64,000 bases of DNA. Origin: Mantis religiosa (taxonomy: Eukaryota > Arthropoda > Insecta > Mantodea > Mantidae). Both the position numbers and the translations under genes were made by a program. The notes under the pieces are model-generated. The model ran no database searches. It had not been told where the DNA came from and saw only the letters and a list, made by a program, of their open reading frames with translations. Below, one piece after another: positions 23,694 through 34,806 of this stretch (positions are counted from its first letter, which is position 1; every line of letters begins with the position of its first letter). Location of the stretch: contig CM060954.1 in NCBI GenBank assembly GCA_030765055.1, forward strand, positions 106,206,645-106,270,644. The letters are read 5' to 3'.

Positions 23694-23815
23694 GGAACAC
23701 GCTCAGGTGGTACAGTTGTAGTGGTTGGCATGGGTGCTCCAGAGGTAAAGATTCCACTTGTCAATGCCTTAGTTAGAGAAGTGGATATAAAAGGCATATT
23801 CCGCTATGTAAATGA
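23694..23815 (+). CDS. SORD: Sorbitol dehydrogenase, exon E
   Basis: Acceptor ATTTTCAG, donor AATGA|GTAAGT. It encodes GTRSGGTVVVVGMGAPEVKI and LVREVDIKGIFRYVN, the last strands of the NAD domain and the subunit-contact region. REVDIKGIFRY is highly conserved in sorbitol dehydrogenases. It joins exon D in phase 0 and exon F by a split Glu codon. Confidence 0.94.
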
Positions 23816-24003
23816 GTAAGTGTAGTTTACAAATACATAATATTTATATTGCTTTGTTAAAATTCCAAAAAGTTCAGTAAAATTAAGTGGTTTGACTATA
23901 AACATATAATAAATTATACTATCTTATAATTTTATCTCCTCACAAAGATGCAAAATTGTCAAACAAAATAGGAGTTTTGAAATTTATGTTCACTCTGTTA
24001 TAG
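23816..24003 (+). other. SORD last intron (188 bp)
   Basis: Short AT-rich GT...AG intron, no embedded element. Confidence 0.9.
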
Positions 24004-24166
24004 GTATCCAATTGCCCTTGCAATGGTGGCTTCTGGAGCTGTGAATGTGAAACAACTAATCACACACAACTTCTCTCTTGAGGAAACTCTTAAAGCATTT
24101 GAGGTTGCAAAGACTGGGGAAGGTAACCCCATAAAGATAATGATTCATCCTTTGCAACGTGCTTAA
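24004..24166 (+). CDS. SORD: Sorbitol dehydrogenase, exon F (C-terminus and stop)
   Basis: Acceptor GTTATAG. It encodes YPIALAMVASGAVNVKQLIT, the EETLKAFEVAK helix and IKIMIHP before the stop TAA at 24164-24166. The six recognised exons sum to ~324 residues with consistent splice phases and no internal stop, so the gene looks functional. A poly(A) signal AATAAA follows at 24286-24291. Confidence 0.94.
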
Positions 24167-24285
24167 TTTTACCAGCTCCTGTATTTGCTCCAGCATAGCA
24201 CAAAAGGCCAAACAAGTGTAACTATGTTCCAAATCTGTTTGAGAATTTTTAGATTTTTAAAATTTTATTTTGTATTATAAGTACA

Positions 24286-24291
24286 AATAAA
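24286..24291 (+). terminator. SORD poly(A) signal AATAAA
   Basis: Canonical hexamer 120 bp after the stop codon, with TG-rich sequence just beyond. Confidence 0.75.
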
Positions 24292-24319
24292 GGGCTTGTA
24301 AATGCAACCAAGGTTATTT

Positions 24320-25145
24320 TAAAAAATGAATATATCCTTATCCTAATGGTAATCAATACATGAGCATAAAGAGCATAAAATATTGCTCATAAATATTTAG
24401 TTTGAATATTTCTTAAAAATGTTAAAATAGTTACTGCATGTGTGAGGCCTACATTGTTTAATAATTTACACACTATTTTGAAACTTTGTTCTTGGGTATT
24501 CTGAATATTCAAATATTTTTTCTTTAATTGTAACCTATATTTACGGAAAATTGAACCAGATTTGAAAATTGCAGTTGGTGGGCTCAAACCATGGAATTTC
24601 AGCCTTTTGTTCTAATGCTCTAAGATTATCTACTCAAAAGTGCATAAATCTTACCTCAGAGATATAATTCTACTAGGCAATCTCAGTTATTCTGAGATAC
24701 ATTGTGTTCCTCTCAACAGAATGTGGATTGAAGAAAACATTAACTCCATCATTATCTGAGAAAGATTACGGCTAGACTTTCAACACAACAACAAGGCTTA
24801 GATCTTTTACAAAACATATGCTCTAGTGCTAGTAATACTGGGATAAAATTGAGCGCTGTACTTGATATTCATGAATATAGCTTGTCAAGGTAAATGAAAA
24901 TGTTAGCATATTTCCATGCAGCTCACACCTTCAACTGTGTCCCCTCTTCCTGCTAGGCCAGCCACCATTCATAGATGGTAGGAAAGGTGAGGATGAAGGG
25001 AGACTTTGCCTTCATTGTAGCAGCGCCTGTACATTTTTGTTTTCACAAATTGTTAACATTATAAACAATTTCTCTGGCAACCCTCTGGGATTTTAAGTAC
25101 TTGTAAATTTTAAGTTCTTGGAGTATGTGATCTCGAATTTGAGAT
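24320..25145. other. Intergenic DNA downstream of SORD
   Basis: No gene recognised. AGTTGGTGGGCTCAAACCATGG at 24572-24593 resembles a reversed tRNA B-box from an old SINE. Confidence 0.35.
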
Positions 25146-25149
25146 ATCC

Positions 25150-25312
25150 TCATGGTCTACTGGGAAAAAAAGGTGAGTCAGTTGGGGAATTTAATGTTGT
25201 ACCAGCATGTTGCCATGTTAGGCTCATGATAAAGCAGGCACACAAAAAGCAGAAGATCCATGGTTCAAATCTAACTATGGCATTGAACTTTCCAGTTCTG
25301 ATTTTATCTTTC
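25150..25312 (+). repeat. SINE family A, degenerate + strand copy
   Basis: Contains GGTCTACTGGGAAAAAAAGG, GTCAGTTGGGGAATTTAATG, then AGAAGATCCATGGTTCAAAT as the B-box, and GGCATTGAACTTTCCAGTT as the family's 3' part. Diverged from the copies at 38.9, 57.3 and 58.1 kb. Confidence 0.7.
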
Positions 25313-25365
25313 AGTATTTAATTTTCAGACCAATTTTCAAGCATTAATTTAATTAGGTCTTGAAC

Positions 25366-25410
25366 TGAACCCGGGGGGCTAAGGTACAATTATAAATAAG
25401 GGTAGGGACA
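25366..25410 (-). repeat. gypsy 3' LTR, inner-side piece
   Basis: Matches 34243-34288 (shared GGGGCTAAGGTACAATT and TATAAATA). Separated from the rest of the LTR by the LINE cassette. Confidence 0.8.
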
Positions 25411-27334
25411 AACAACATGGGAGCGAAGAAAAAGAAGCACCGAACGCCGACAGCCGCATCGCCTGACAGAGCTGAAGAAAACGCCGACACAGTTCCTCCC
25501 ATGGAACCTGTGGGAGAGCAGCCTGCACCGCCATCACCGAGCTCGCTCGAGCCCAGCACAGCCGCAATCATTGCTCGCCCACCGCAGCAGACAGCAGAAG
25601 AAGCAGCCTCGCCGCCGGCCGAACCCGTGCCACCATCGTCGCTCTGCTCGACATCTCCGCCGAGCTTCAGTGCAGTGGCACGGGGAGTGCACAGGCAACT
25701 GCCTAAGGCATTCATCCTCAGCACCGCCCGACTCCACTGGCCTTCCCTGGTGAAGGCATCCCGCATCACCACTCACAAGGGACTTTCACCCCTTGTGAGA
25801 CTCGAATTCCTTGACGAAGCGGACTACCATGCTGCGCTGAGAGACGGGCTCCCTGCCTTCGGGCAGGTGCTCCCAATTGAAGCCAGCTTGGGGGGCCGCA
25901 CCACTCCATGCCGCCGCTGCTGCCAATACGGACACACCACCGTCACCTGCAGTGAGGAGCCTCGTTGCCACTATTGTGGAGCAGCGTGCCTCACTGCAGT
26001 CTGCAAGGGACACGACCTGTCGCGCCGTCCCCTCTACTGTGCCACCTGCAACACCGCAGACCACTTCAAGGGTCAAGCTTCGTGCCCCCTAAGTCCCAAA
26101 CAACAACGCCGAACCTCTAACCGCAGACACCAGCCTCACCTTCATACTCCACTTCCTCAACACCAGCCTCACCCTCCTACTTCACGCCACATCCCGCAGC
26201 AGACACAACGCCGCACATACGCACAAATCACCATTCAGCACCAGGGGACGCAGACCAGCGCCGAGCACCGAGAACTTCTGCACACCGTCACCGCAGGCAT
26301 CCATCGAGAAGCTGACGGCGCGGGTAGCTACATGGGAGGAAGCCCTGCGTCAGACGTTTGTCAGAGAAGCCGCCCAAGCCCCGCAAAGTGCTACTCAGGA
26401 AGATGCCAGCGCCCCCTCCGAGGCTTTAGACTACTGCAAGGCCAAGCTCGAGAAGATCGTCGGCTACATCAACGACACCCGAGCGCCAAGCAGGAAGCTT
26501 GAGGAAGCCCTCCGCACACACCAGGGCTACATCACGCAGAGCATTGATGACCTCCGGAGAACCCTCGCTCGAGACAACGGAGCACCGCCGCCACACGCCC
26601 AGCCTCGCAGAGAGGGAGGAAGGAAGGAAGCCCTGCGTCAGACGTTGGATGATGTCAGAGAAGCCGCCCAAGCCCCGCAAAGCGCTACTCAGGAAGATGC
26701 CAGCGCCACCTCCGAGGCCTTAGACTACTGCAAGGCCAAGCTCGAGAAGATCGTCGGCTACATCGACACCCGAGCGCCAAGCAGGAAGCTTGAGGAAGCC
26801 CTCCGCACACACCAGGGCTACATCACGCAGAGCATTGATGACCTCCGGAGAACCCTCGCTCGAGACAACGGAGCACCGCCGCCACACGCCCAGCCTCGCA
26901 GAGACTCTCGCGCCCATTGGACGCCGCCGCCCTCCACGAATCCGAGCCTTTGAAGGCATCGGTTGCACCACCGAACACTGCGGCCCTGGCGGTTGCACAT
27001 TTTGCCAAAGTTAAAATTCAATAGTCACTACAGTTCACAGGTCGCAGTCAGGGTCCCCTGGATCATGGCTGCTACCTGATCACCACAAGCGGATTTTCCG
27101 CAAACCCTGGTATCCACCTAAGAACAGCCGGGTTGCTTCGGCGGTACCGGCCATCAACTTCGCCTCAACAGTCCAAACTAAAATAGCACCACAGGCCCCA
27201 ATAAATAGAATCACCTCAGAACAACATCCCTCCCATGCCCCATCCTTCTTCCGGCCCAGATGCCCAATATACCCTGTTGTTGGTTTTTCCTATACCTTCA
27301 TTCCTGTTTCACTCCCCCCCCATCCCCCAAAAAA
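25411..27334 (+). mobile_element. LINE-derived cassette with ORF1 only, inserted in the LTR
   Basis: GC-rich block on the + strand inside AT-rich surroundings, starting 6 bp before an ATG and ending in CATCCCCCAAAAAA directly against LTR sequence. It has ORF1 and a ~380-bp 3' UTR but no reverse transcriptase, so it is an internally deleted or non-autonomous LINE copy. No clear target duplication was seen. Confidence 0.65.
25417..26953 (+). pseudogene. LINE ORF1 (gag-like, zinc knuckles), frameshifted, with internal duplication
   Basis: ORF1 proteins bind the LINE RNA. The N-terminus is Pro/Ala-rich. Around residues 85-155 is an RRM-like region with FILSTARLHWPSLVK, then three Cys/His clusters: CRRCCQYGHTTVTC (C-x2-C-x4-H-x4-C), CHYCGAACLTAVCKGH and CATCNTADHFKGQASC. 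The frame from 25417 is lost around 26200-26300. The C-terminal coiled-coil-like segment (YCKAKLEKIVGYI, LRTHQGYITQSIDDL) then continues in another frame and is present twice. The two copies, about 26341-26628 and 26629-26911, have a 288-bp period. The protein is therefore broken. Confidence 0.75.
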
Positions 27335-27336
27335 TT

Positions 27337-27730
27337 GTCAGGACCAATTTGTGACCAAGGTTTCGCCCCTACTTCCTAAGTCAATCAGAACGTCTGAATA
27401 ACTCACCTTAAATTGCAAAGGGAAAATTGCAACTCTTGCCTTTCAGGCGTTAAAAATTGATAATCGGCTTTTACATAACAAACCCATAGGTTTCATTCGC
27501 ACAGAAAACTTGGAGGATGTCCCAGCCTATTTGACACTTAAATATAGAACAACGAATTACCATGCACACGCCATGACAGGAGAAGCCCGACTACTTTGAC
27601 TCGCCTGCCCGGAATTCTCCGAGAGGGAAGCCAAAACAACCACCACGCGCCTACACGGGAAAAATGGGAAAGGCGAAACAAGTGAGACAAAAGCCTCGTA
27701 AGTCGCAAGAAAGTGCAATCAGCACAATAC
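27337..27730 (-). repeat. gypsy 3' LTR, main piece
   Basis: Co-linear with 34295-34663 at roughly 90% by eye with small indels (e.g. GGAGGATGTC, CAGGAGAAGCCCGACTACTT), ending at a C-run (27731-27742). Beyond this the 34-kb copy is truncated, so the true outer end of the LTR cannot be placed. Confidence 0.85.
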
Positions 27731-27742
27731 CCCCCCCCCCCA

Positions 27743-29077
27743 ATCTGACAACACGCGCTAGGCATCCAGGAAAGAGACAAAAATTAAATATTTGAAAAGG
27801 GAATCTCATTGACGAAAAGGACACACCTTACACCACCGGATTATTGTACAGGTCTCTGCGATAGCACTGGCACCAAACACTGTCACCACGCCCACCACTA
27901 AGGCCACTGACACTACAGAGTACAATTCGTGTTTAAGGGACGGGACGGACGATGTTCAGTATTCTGAGTGGTAAGGTCCCACGTTGCTCCAGAGAGGTTT
28001 TCAAAACTGGCTTTGGGCGTAAGAACGCCTAACCCGTCAGAAGGTCCAGGGCCCGGAAATGCGGGCAGCAAAACAAACCAGTTGTATTCCAACGTTGTTT
28101 CCCTGAAGAGCAAGAGATCTCCCAGGAGATGGTAACGCCCAGGCTAGGCGTCTCCGCGTCCCAAACTGCGTTGGTCAAGTGCTTTCCGAACAGGAAATAG
28201 CCAGGCTAAACAACTCAGTGCCAAATTGCGGTGGTCAGGTGCTTTGCGGACCGGTTAACGAAGGAGGGTGCCGAGGCTGTAACACAAAGCAAACCCAACA
28301 GAAAGGGAACCAAAACACGGGCTTCAAATAGACTGGTCTTACAATAACACCCTGGTGCGAATCCAAATTTATGAAAACTGAAACTTTCCAGAATACTTCG
28401 GAATAACACTAAGTGGACAAATGAATCACAAAAGCCAACATCTTAAGTTGGTCAATAATAAAAAATATCGATTAATTATTTAACCATCATAACAGTATTA
28501 AAAAATTGAACATTCATAAGAATTTAAACTATTTAACAACCATAACAATCTAAAAACGACTAAAACCCATATATAAACATTAAATATAAATTTCATCCAA
28601 AAACAACTTGTAGCAAGTTAGGCATAAAAAAGTTAACAATATAAAAGGTTAAATAATGTAAACAAGATAAACAAGAGGAAAGCATAAACAAGGCCTTGTA
28701 TCAATAAATGCGCATAAACTTAACTCACTACTGGCCAGACCACACAAGAACAACACAGAACACACATGATTACTAAACACATCACAAGCACACAACAAAC
28801 ACTCCACAAATACTCCAAATACACGAGAAACACACCATACTCAACGGCATACACCGCATTCACACAGTAGGCACACGAGCAGTCTAGACCTTCGCTTACG
28901 CGTGAACGTCAAACACATGCGCCACAGGTAGAAATAAATGCCGGAGTGCCGTAGAAGTATACAGCCCGGCAAACACAAGACACACTTCCACTCCAAACAA
29001 AACAAGGCTCCTCCACCAAACCAATACAGCATATCACAAACAAAAGGAGCCCAAACAGACACAGCCAAAGTATCAAA
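27743..29077 (-). other. Probable remainder of gypsy 3' LTR / 3' UTR
   Basis: Lies between recognisable LTR and the pol stop codon. It has short open frames only, none with a recognisable domain; the 75-codon one at 28841-29068 has no motif. AT-rich from 28420 to 28850. Confidence 0.4.
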
Positions 29078-29361
29078 CTATAGAAAGGGTTTCAATTGAG
29101 AGATGTGAGCTCTCCTTTCATGGCCCGTGCGGAGGTGTCTTAAACGCATGGAAACATTTTTAAAAATACTCACGATCTCATACGGCCCTGTGGCCAACTT
29201 CGCAGCATAAGCATTACATTTAGAAGACTGAGTATACAGCTTACAAAGTACTTTCTGGCCAACGGTATATGGTGAAGGCCGTTTATCAACATCATACCGC
29301 TTCTTTACTTGGGCATGTGACTTCCTCAAATTCCGAAAGGCGGATTTCCATACTCTACCTA
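29078..29361 (-). pseudogene. gypsy pol C-terminal tail
   Basis: The - strand reading contains KKRYDVDKRPSPYTVGQKVL, then LATGPYEIVSIF and HISQLKPFL before the stop, the usual end of a Ty3/gypsy integrase (GPY/F-type module, GPYEIV). It is fused in frame with the Tc1 transposase fragment upstream, giving a 300-codon chimeric frame. Confidence 0.8.
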
Positions 29362-30256
29362 TATTCAGTGTCCCCTCGACGATCACCAGAGGTGTACGGC
29401 CAGTGTAGGAGATCGCTCCATACACCATGATGTCGGGTGTTGGCCCTGAGTGCCTCAGTCGTATGCAGTCCTCATTGTGGCGCCCACCTGCACGGCGCCA
29501 AACACGCATACGACCATCATTGGCACCAAGGCAGAAGCGACTCTCATCGCTGATGACGACATGTCTCCATTCGTCCCTCCATTCACGCCTGTCGCGACAC
29601 CACTGGAGGCGGGCTGCACGATGTTGGGGCGTGAGCGGAAGACGGCCTAACGTCGCGCTGGACCGTAGCCCAGCTTCATGGAGACGGTTGCGAATGGTCC
29701 TGGGCGATACCCCAGGAGCAACAGTGTCCCTAATTTGCTGGGAAGTGGCGGTGCGGTACCCTACGGCACTGTGTAGGATCCGACGGTCTTGGCGTGCATC
29801 CATGCGTCGCTGCGGTCCGGTCCCAGATCGACAGTCACGTGCACCTTCCGCCGACCACTGGCGACAACATCGATGTACTGTGGAGACCTCATGCCCCACG
29901 TGTTGAGCAATTCGGCGGTACGTCCACCCGGCCTCCCGCATGCCCACTATACGCCCTCGCTCAGAGTCCGTCAACTGCACATACGGTTCACGTCTACGCT
30001 ATCGCGGCATGCTACCAGTGTTGAAGACTGCGATGGAGCTCCGTATGCCACGGCAAACTGGCTGACACTGAAGGCGGCGGTGCCCAAACGCTGCGCAGTT
30101 AGCGCCATTCGACGGCCAACACCGCGGTTCCTGGTGTGTCCGCTGTGCCGTGCGTGTGATCATTGCTTGTACAGCCCTCTCGCAGTGTCCGGAACAAGTA
30201 TGGTGGGTCTGACATACCAGCGTCAATGTGTTCTTATTTCCATTTCCAGGAGTGTA
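29362..30256 (-). mobile_element. Tc1-like transposon fragment, 5' half
   Basis: On the - strand this starts at the TIR end TACACTCCTGGAAATGGAAA (30256 inward) and reads through a ~270-bp leader to an ATG at 29980. It encodes the paired helix-turn-helix and the start of a Tc1-family transposase: MQLTDSERGRIVGMREAG, SPRTIRNRL, and VISDESRFCLG with the first catalytic Asp. The sequence stops after VEGTLN at the junction. The second catalytic Asp, the final Glu/Asp and the other TIR are missing. The coding part is GC-rich and has no internal stop, so it is younger than the gypsy host. Confidence 0.88.
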
Positions 30257-31091
30257 TTTCCTGGGGAAGCAAATCATCCAGACGCCAAAGATTAGCTAGG
30301 GGGGAGTTAGGTGTATATGCTAACATAAGCTGATAAGGAGTAACACTATGTGATTCGTGTCGGGCGGAATTAAAACCCAATTGCAACCGAGCCAAATTCG
30401 TATTCCATTTAGTATGCTATCATGATGAAAGGCTATTAACGCTGACTTAAGGTTCCTATTGAATCTTTCAGCATGGAAAGAGGTAAACTGAGCACCGTTA
30501 TCCGTTACCAGATAATGGTAACCAAAGGCAGCAAATATCGAAGAAAGAACCTTCACTAACCCCCGCGTATTCGCCTTTGGTAAGGCTGTCATCCATACAA
30601 ATTTACTGAATGAATCTACCGCGACTAACGAATACGTATTCTCCTGGGCAGAACGCGGAAAGGGACTGGCAAAATCCACAAATAATTTTTCCAGAGGTCT
30701 GCTTCCCACCTCCGATGCTAAACCTTTCCATGCAGTACAATGCACCGGTTTCGCCATTTGACAAAGTTGACACTTTCTAACTCGCGAGGCTACTTCTTTA
30801 TTCATATTCGGCCACTCAAAATATTCACGAATCTTGTTTTTCGTTTTAGCTATTCCCAAGTGCCCGCCTACAGGGATGAGTGGAAATATTCAAACACCAT
30901 TTTGCACGCTGCAAAACAATCTTGGTCTTGCCGTCAAAGGTAGCCTGGGTCATCAAAACACCCTTCTTCAAACTATAATGTGAAATAACCTCACCAGCCT
31001 CGAACCGATCGATAAGGCACTGCAGATCCGGATCTTTTCTTTGATGTGTGGACAAACCTTCGAACAATTCCGGAAATTCACAGATTGCCAA
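30257..31091 (-). pseudogene. gypsy integrase region, frameshifted
   Basis: Integrase inserts the cDNA into host DNA. Visible on the - strand: part of the zinc-binding domain (CQLCQMAK with upstream HPC), the first catalytic Asp in LFVDFASPFP, and the second in YLVTDNGAQF. The Glu follows after only ~10 residues (FHAERFN) instead of ~35, so an internal deletion removed part of the catalytic core. After a frameshift the chain continues as HSVTPYQLMLAYTPNSPL near 30340-30300 and meets the Tc1 insertion. Confidence 0.8.
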
Positions 31092-31152
31092 AATATTCTC
31101 ATTACCGGGTTATGCTTTCTTGGCTCTTCGAAGACTCGGGTAGAGGCACCAG

Positions 31153-32250
31153 TCACACAATTTTCTGAGCCTCGTATATGTATTGGTACGAAATACGCAC
31201 GCCCCAAGGCGCTAACCTGCCTGTAGATCGCGACGTACCCAATGACCACGTAAGCGCATGGTTATCGTACTCGAGGATAAACTCAACATGCTCCAGATAT
31301 TCACGGTATTTTTCCAAACCAAATACCACAGCCAAAGTTTCAAGTTCGTAAACAGAATACTTCCGCTCGGCAGGGGTAAGCGTACGTGAACCCCAATAGC
31401 CCTTCGCCCCCTGGGAAAATCCTGGAGTAAAACGGCAACCACGGACCCTCTACTTGCATCGGTCTGCAGGACAAACCTACGCGAAAAATCCGGGAAAGCC
31501 AACACCGGGGGATTCATAATTGCCTGTTTAAGGTCTTCAAAGGCCTGCTGCCGTTGCTCGCCCCACCTAAACGGTTCAAGGGTTCCGCGCGCGCCGCAAA
31601 ATCTGGAATAAACTTACTGAAAAAGTTTACGATAACCACATACCTAGCCAATGCCCTGACGGTTTTGGGACGAGGAACGTTACATATTACTTTAGTACGT
31701 TCCGGATCGATTGTTATCCCAGCAGGAGATACGATATGGCCTAAAAAGGATATCTGCCCCGTAGCAAACTTACATTTCTCATTTCTCTCTGCACTTTCGA
31801 GCCTGTCAAAAACCTCCGCCAAATGTTGGCAATGAATCTCAAAGTCAGGGGAGTAGACAACTACGTCATCTAAATAGTGATTCACGTATTTAAATTTAAT
31901 ATCCGAAAATTTTTGGTCTAGTAACCGCGACAGCACCTGTGCTCCTGTCGCAATTCCAAAGGGAACCCTTTGAAATTCATTTAGTCTCCACGGGACGGAA
32001 AATGCAGTTAACGGCTTAGACGATTCAGATAAAGGTATATGGTAGTAGGCACTATTTAAGTCCAAACTCGTAAATACTTTGGCACCCGCGAAATAATGCG
32101 CCGCGGAATTTAGATGCGGCATGGGTTGTGCCTCAATTTTTATCTTTTTATTTAAATGCCGATGGTCCACCACTAACCTGAAATCGACCTCGCCCTTAGG
32201 GACAAAAAATACCGGATTACTATAACTAGACGTGGACGGCCTGATCACCC
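31153..32250 (-). pseudogene. gypsy reverse transcriptase and RNase H, frameshifted
   Basis: The RT frame (32248-31514) shows FRLVVDHRHLNKK, FTSLDLNSAYYHI, VPFGIA and the YLDDVVVYS catalytic box, then LGHIVSPAGI. RNase H (31517-31153) shows FVLQTDASRGSVVAVL and, in another frame, FILEYDNHALTW. At least two frame changes separate the parts. Confidence 0.88.
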
Positions 32251-33020
32251 CTTTCGTAACATCTCATCGATATTTTTTTACGAAGAATTGCCATTTTAGG
32301 AGGGGTAACACGATAGGGTGGTAACTTCACAGGGGTGTCATCTGTTAATTGCATATCATACTCCTCCAAATTCGTTACTCCTAAATGGTCGGCGAATAAC
32401 GACCCGTGGTTTGCACTATAGTTGGTCTAGCAAACGGCTCTGCTCTTCAGTAAAATGGGAGAAAACTTCACTTACGTTGCAAACCTGAGGGCGGAGCCCT
32501 CCGCTTTCCTCTAAAGGTTCTTCATTAATTAAATGGTCGCTAATAAATGGGATTCGCACAGAAGGAGCAAAGGCGAAGGCAATCTCCCCATCCCGAAAAT
32601 CAATCCTTAGGCCGACTTTAGACATAAAGTCCGAGCCCAAAATCAGTCGAAATGGCAAGTCCGGCAGAAGATAAAAATAGTGTTTCCACGTAAAACGCGA
32701 AAACGCACGGTTAACTGAACCTCAACATTCACCTGAAATTTCTGGCCATTTACCGACACGCACCCGATCCTACACTGCCGCGGGTTACCCGAGAATTTAG
32801 TAAGGCAGCGATAATAAAAATCCCTCGTGTACCAATGAGCAGGAGCTTCCCGAGTCCAAGAGAGTGGTCAACTGTCGCTTTCCTACAGTCACCTGAACTG
32901 CCGGTTTCAAATTAAAGGGCTTGGCGACTATCCGACGGAATCTCTGACAACAGGCAGAAATCCCGCTGGTGGCTAGTTGTCAATCCTGAGGCCTCTACGT
33001 TTACGCGCGCAGGTGGTGAA
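32251..33020 (-). pseudogene. gypsy protease region remnant
   Basis: FRLILGSDFM (near 32650) matches the LG-x-D segment at the C-terminal side of retroviral-type proteases. The catalytic D-T/S-G end is not intact in one frame. Several frameshifts lie in this stretch. Confidence 0.55.
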
Positions 33021-34163
33021 GCCCCATCACGCTCCCTCACTACCGGGCACTGTCTAACTAAATGCTCACGCGAACTACACCTAAAACATGGTCCTAGCGA
33101 GCGAAAATTATCCCGAGCTGGATTTGCCCGGTTAATCTGCCGCGGCTCAAATCAAACACAACGCAGAGGCACTTGCAATGGCTCGTAGTTTCATGCAGCA
33201 TCTGACGCCTCATACTCTGCCAAACTCGGTAAAAGCCCCTCCAAGTCTTTAAACGTAGTACGAAGAGGTCTGAATAACAAAACAGAACGTACTGCCGGCG
33301 TCAATCCCGTAATCATAATATCACATATCTGCCCTTCACTATCCGGCAATCGCAGCACACGCGCATATAGCTTAACCCTGCTCATATATTCGGAAAAGGA
33401 CTCCCCCAACCCCTGGGGTTTCAAAACATGATCTTGAGTTAATGCATGTAACATCCGACGAGGTATGAAACATTCCAACATATTGTCATGCAACTCCGTC
33501 ACTGGATCTACACTCCCCTTAACACGCCCAATTATACTGCGCACCGCGTCTCCCCCTTTTGACATAACTACCTCAAGCAGTTGTATATCGGGAATCTGGC
33601 ACAACTCAGCATAATCCTTGGCTCTGACTAAGCACTTAAGAAATTCAAGAGCTGTAGAAACATCACAAACTCTAAAGCGACTCGACCAACTGTTGCAATG
33701 GATGAAGTAACTTTAACGGCTTAAAAACCGAGACCTGAGCCATCCCAGCTTGTGTGACCACGCCCGACGCGGCCCGTTCTCCTTGGGGTGCAAGCACTTC
33801 CAAATATCTCATAAACTGCATCCTCAGCTCGGCCAACCCAACACCGAACTTAACCTTAGGGCAATATTTCTGGAAGCATTCAATCCGTTGCACATAATGC
33901 AAAATCCTGGCAGTCAAACGCCTCACCTGGGCCTTGGAAAATCCCGAAAAGGTACTTGAATCAGAAAACAATTCGTCAAATTCCAATCGCGCAGCCTCAC
34001 ATAATGACGGTGATTCAATTACCAACAAATGTGTATCCGTCAATGTTACAAAATGGTTGTCTTTTGTACTACGAAGGGCATCTAACAGGGCAGGAACATC
34101 TGCTGATGACAAGTTGTCATGCCCATGAATCCCCAAGTCAAATAGAATTTCATTTTTGCGCAA
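33021..34163 (-). pseudogene. gypsy gag remnant with CCHC knuckle
   Basis: Two frames, 34163-33672 and 33604-33191, are followed by a zinc knuckle CFRCSSREHLVRQC (C-x2-C-x4-H-x4-C) near 33100-33060. The upper frame begins with an intact ATG 80 bp inside the primer binding site. Capsid-like region: GLGESFSEYMSRVKLYARVL. Broken by at least one frameshift around 33640. Confidence 0.75.
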
Positions 34164-34219
34164 AATTTAAAACTCAACATGGTTACATGAAACAATTTGA
34201 CCGCCCCCAACTGATGATA

Positions 34220-34241
34220 GGATAACCACCCTCTGCTACCA
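34220..34241 (-). promoter_or_regulatory. Primer binding site of gypsy element
   Basis: Reads TGGTAGCAGAGGGTGG on the - strand, one base after the LTR end. It has the TGG start expected for pairing with a tRNA 3' CCA end. Confidence 0.7.
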
Positions 34242-34242
34242 C

Positions 34243-34663
34243 TGAACGGAACCTGGGGGCTAAGGTACAATTTATAAATAGGGGTAGGAACTTAAGTTGT
34301 CAGGACCAATTTGTGACCAAGGTTTTGCCCCTACTTCCTAAGTCAATTAAACAGAATGTCTGAATATCACACCATTAATTGCAAAGGGAAAATTACAACT
34401 CTTGCCTTTCAGGCTTTTACATAACATACCCATAGGTTTCACTCGCAAAGGAAACTTGGAGGATGTCACAGCCTATTTGACACTTAAATATAGAACAACG
34501 AATTACTCACCATGACAGGAGAAGCCCGACTACTTTGACTTGCCTGTCCGGAATTATCCGAGAGGAAAGCCAAAGCAACCACCACGCGCCCACACGGGAA
34601 AAGAGGGAAACGTGAAACAACTGAGACAAAAGCCTCGCAAGAAAGTGCAATCAGCACAGTCTT
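34243..34663 (-). repeat. gypsy 5' LTR, outer end truncated
   Basis: Homologous to the pieces at 25366-25410 and 27337-27730. It stops abruptly at 34663, where a Penelope-type fold-back begins. Confidence 0.85.
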
Positions 34664-34806
34664 CCGGTGTAGGCCATATCATATAAATAATTGGCTGCTG
34701 ACGTTTCGGTCATATAGCCTGTTTCCTCTCGGGCTAAGTGCAGGCACATAACCTGTGAAATGTTGGCAGCCAATAATTATAGTATAACATGGCCTACTCC
34801 AAAAGA
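34664..34806. mobile_element. Penelope-type fold-back
   Basis: Inverted arms (GTGTAGGCCATATCATATAA with GTATAACATGGCCTACTCC, and ATTGGCTGC with GCAGCCAAT). The centre contains CCGAAACGTCAGC on the - strand, resembling a decayed hammerhead 3' half (GAA, then self-complementary ACGT, then C). Confidence 0.5.

Larger units (their letters stand above)
25366..34663 (-). mobile_element. Decayed Ty3/gypsy retrotransposon with nested insertions
   Basis: Order on the - strand: 5' LTR (34663 to 34243, truncated at its outer end), primer binding site, gag, protease, reverse transcriptase, RNase H, integrase, pol tail, then the 3' LTR (from below 29078 down to 25366). LTR sequence from the 34-kb copy is recognisable at 25366-25410 and 27337-27730. 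A LINE ORF1 cassette (25411-27334) interrupts the 3' LTR and a Tc1 fragment (29362-30256) interrupts integrase. Many frameshifts and stops mean it is dead. Confidence 0.85.

Noticed and set aside
29427..30295. + strand open frames over 150 codons
   Set aside because: They are antisense shadows of the Tc1 transposase and leader on the - strand.
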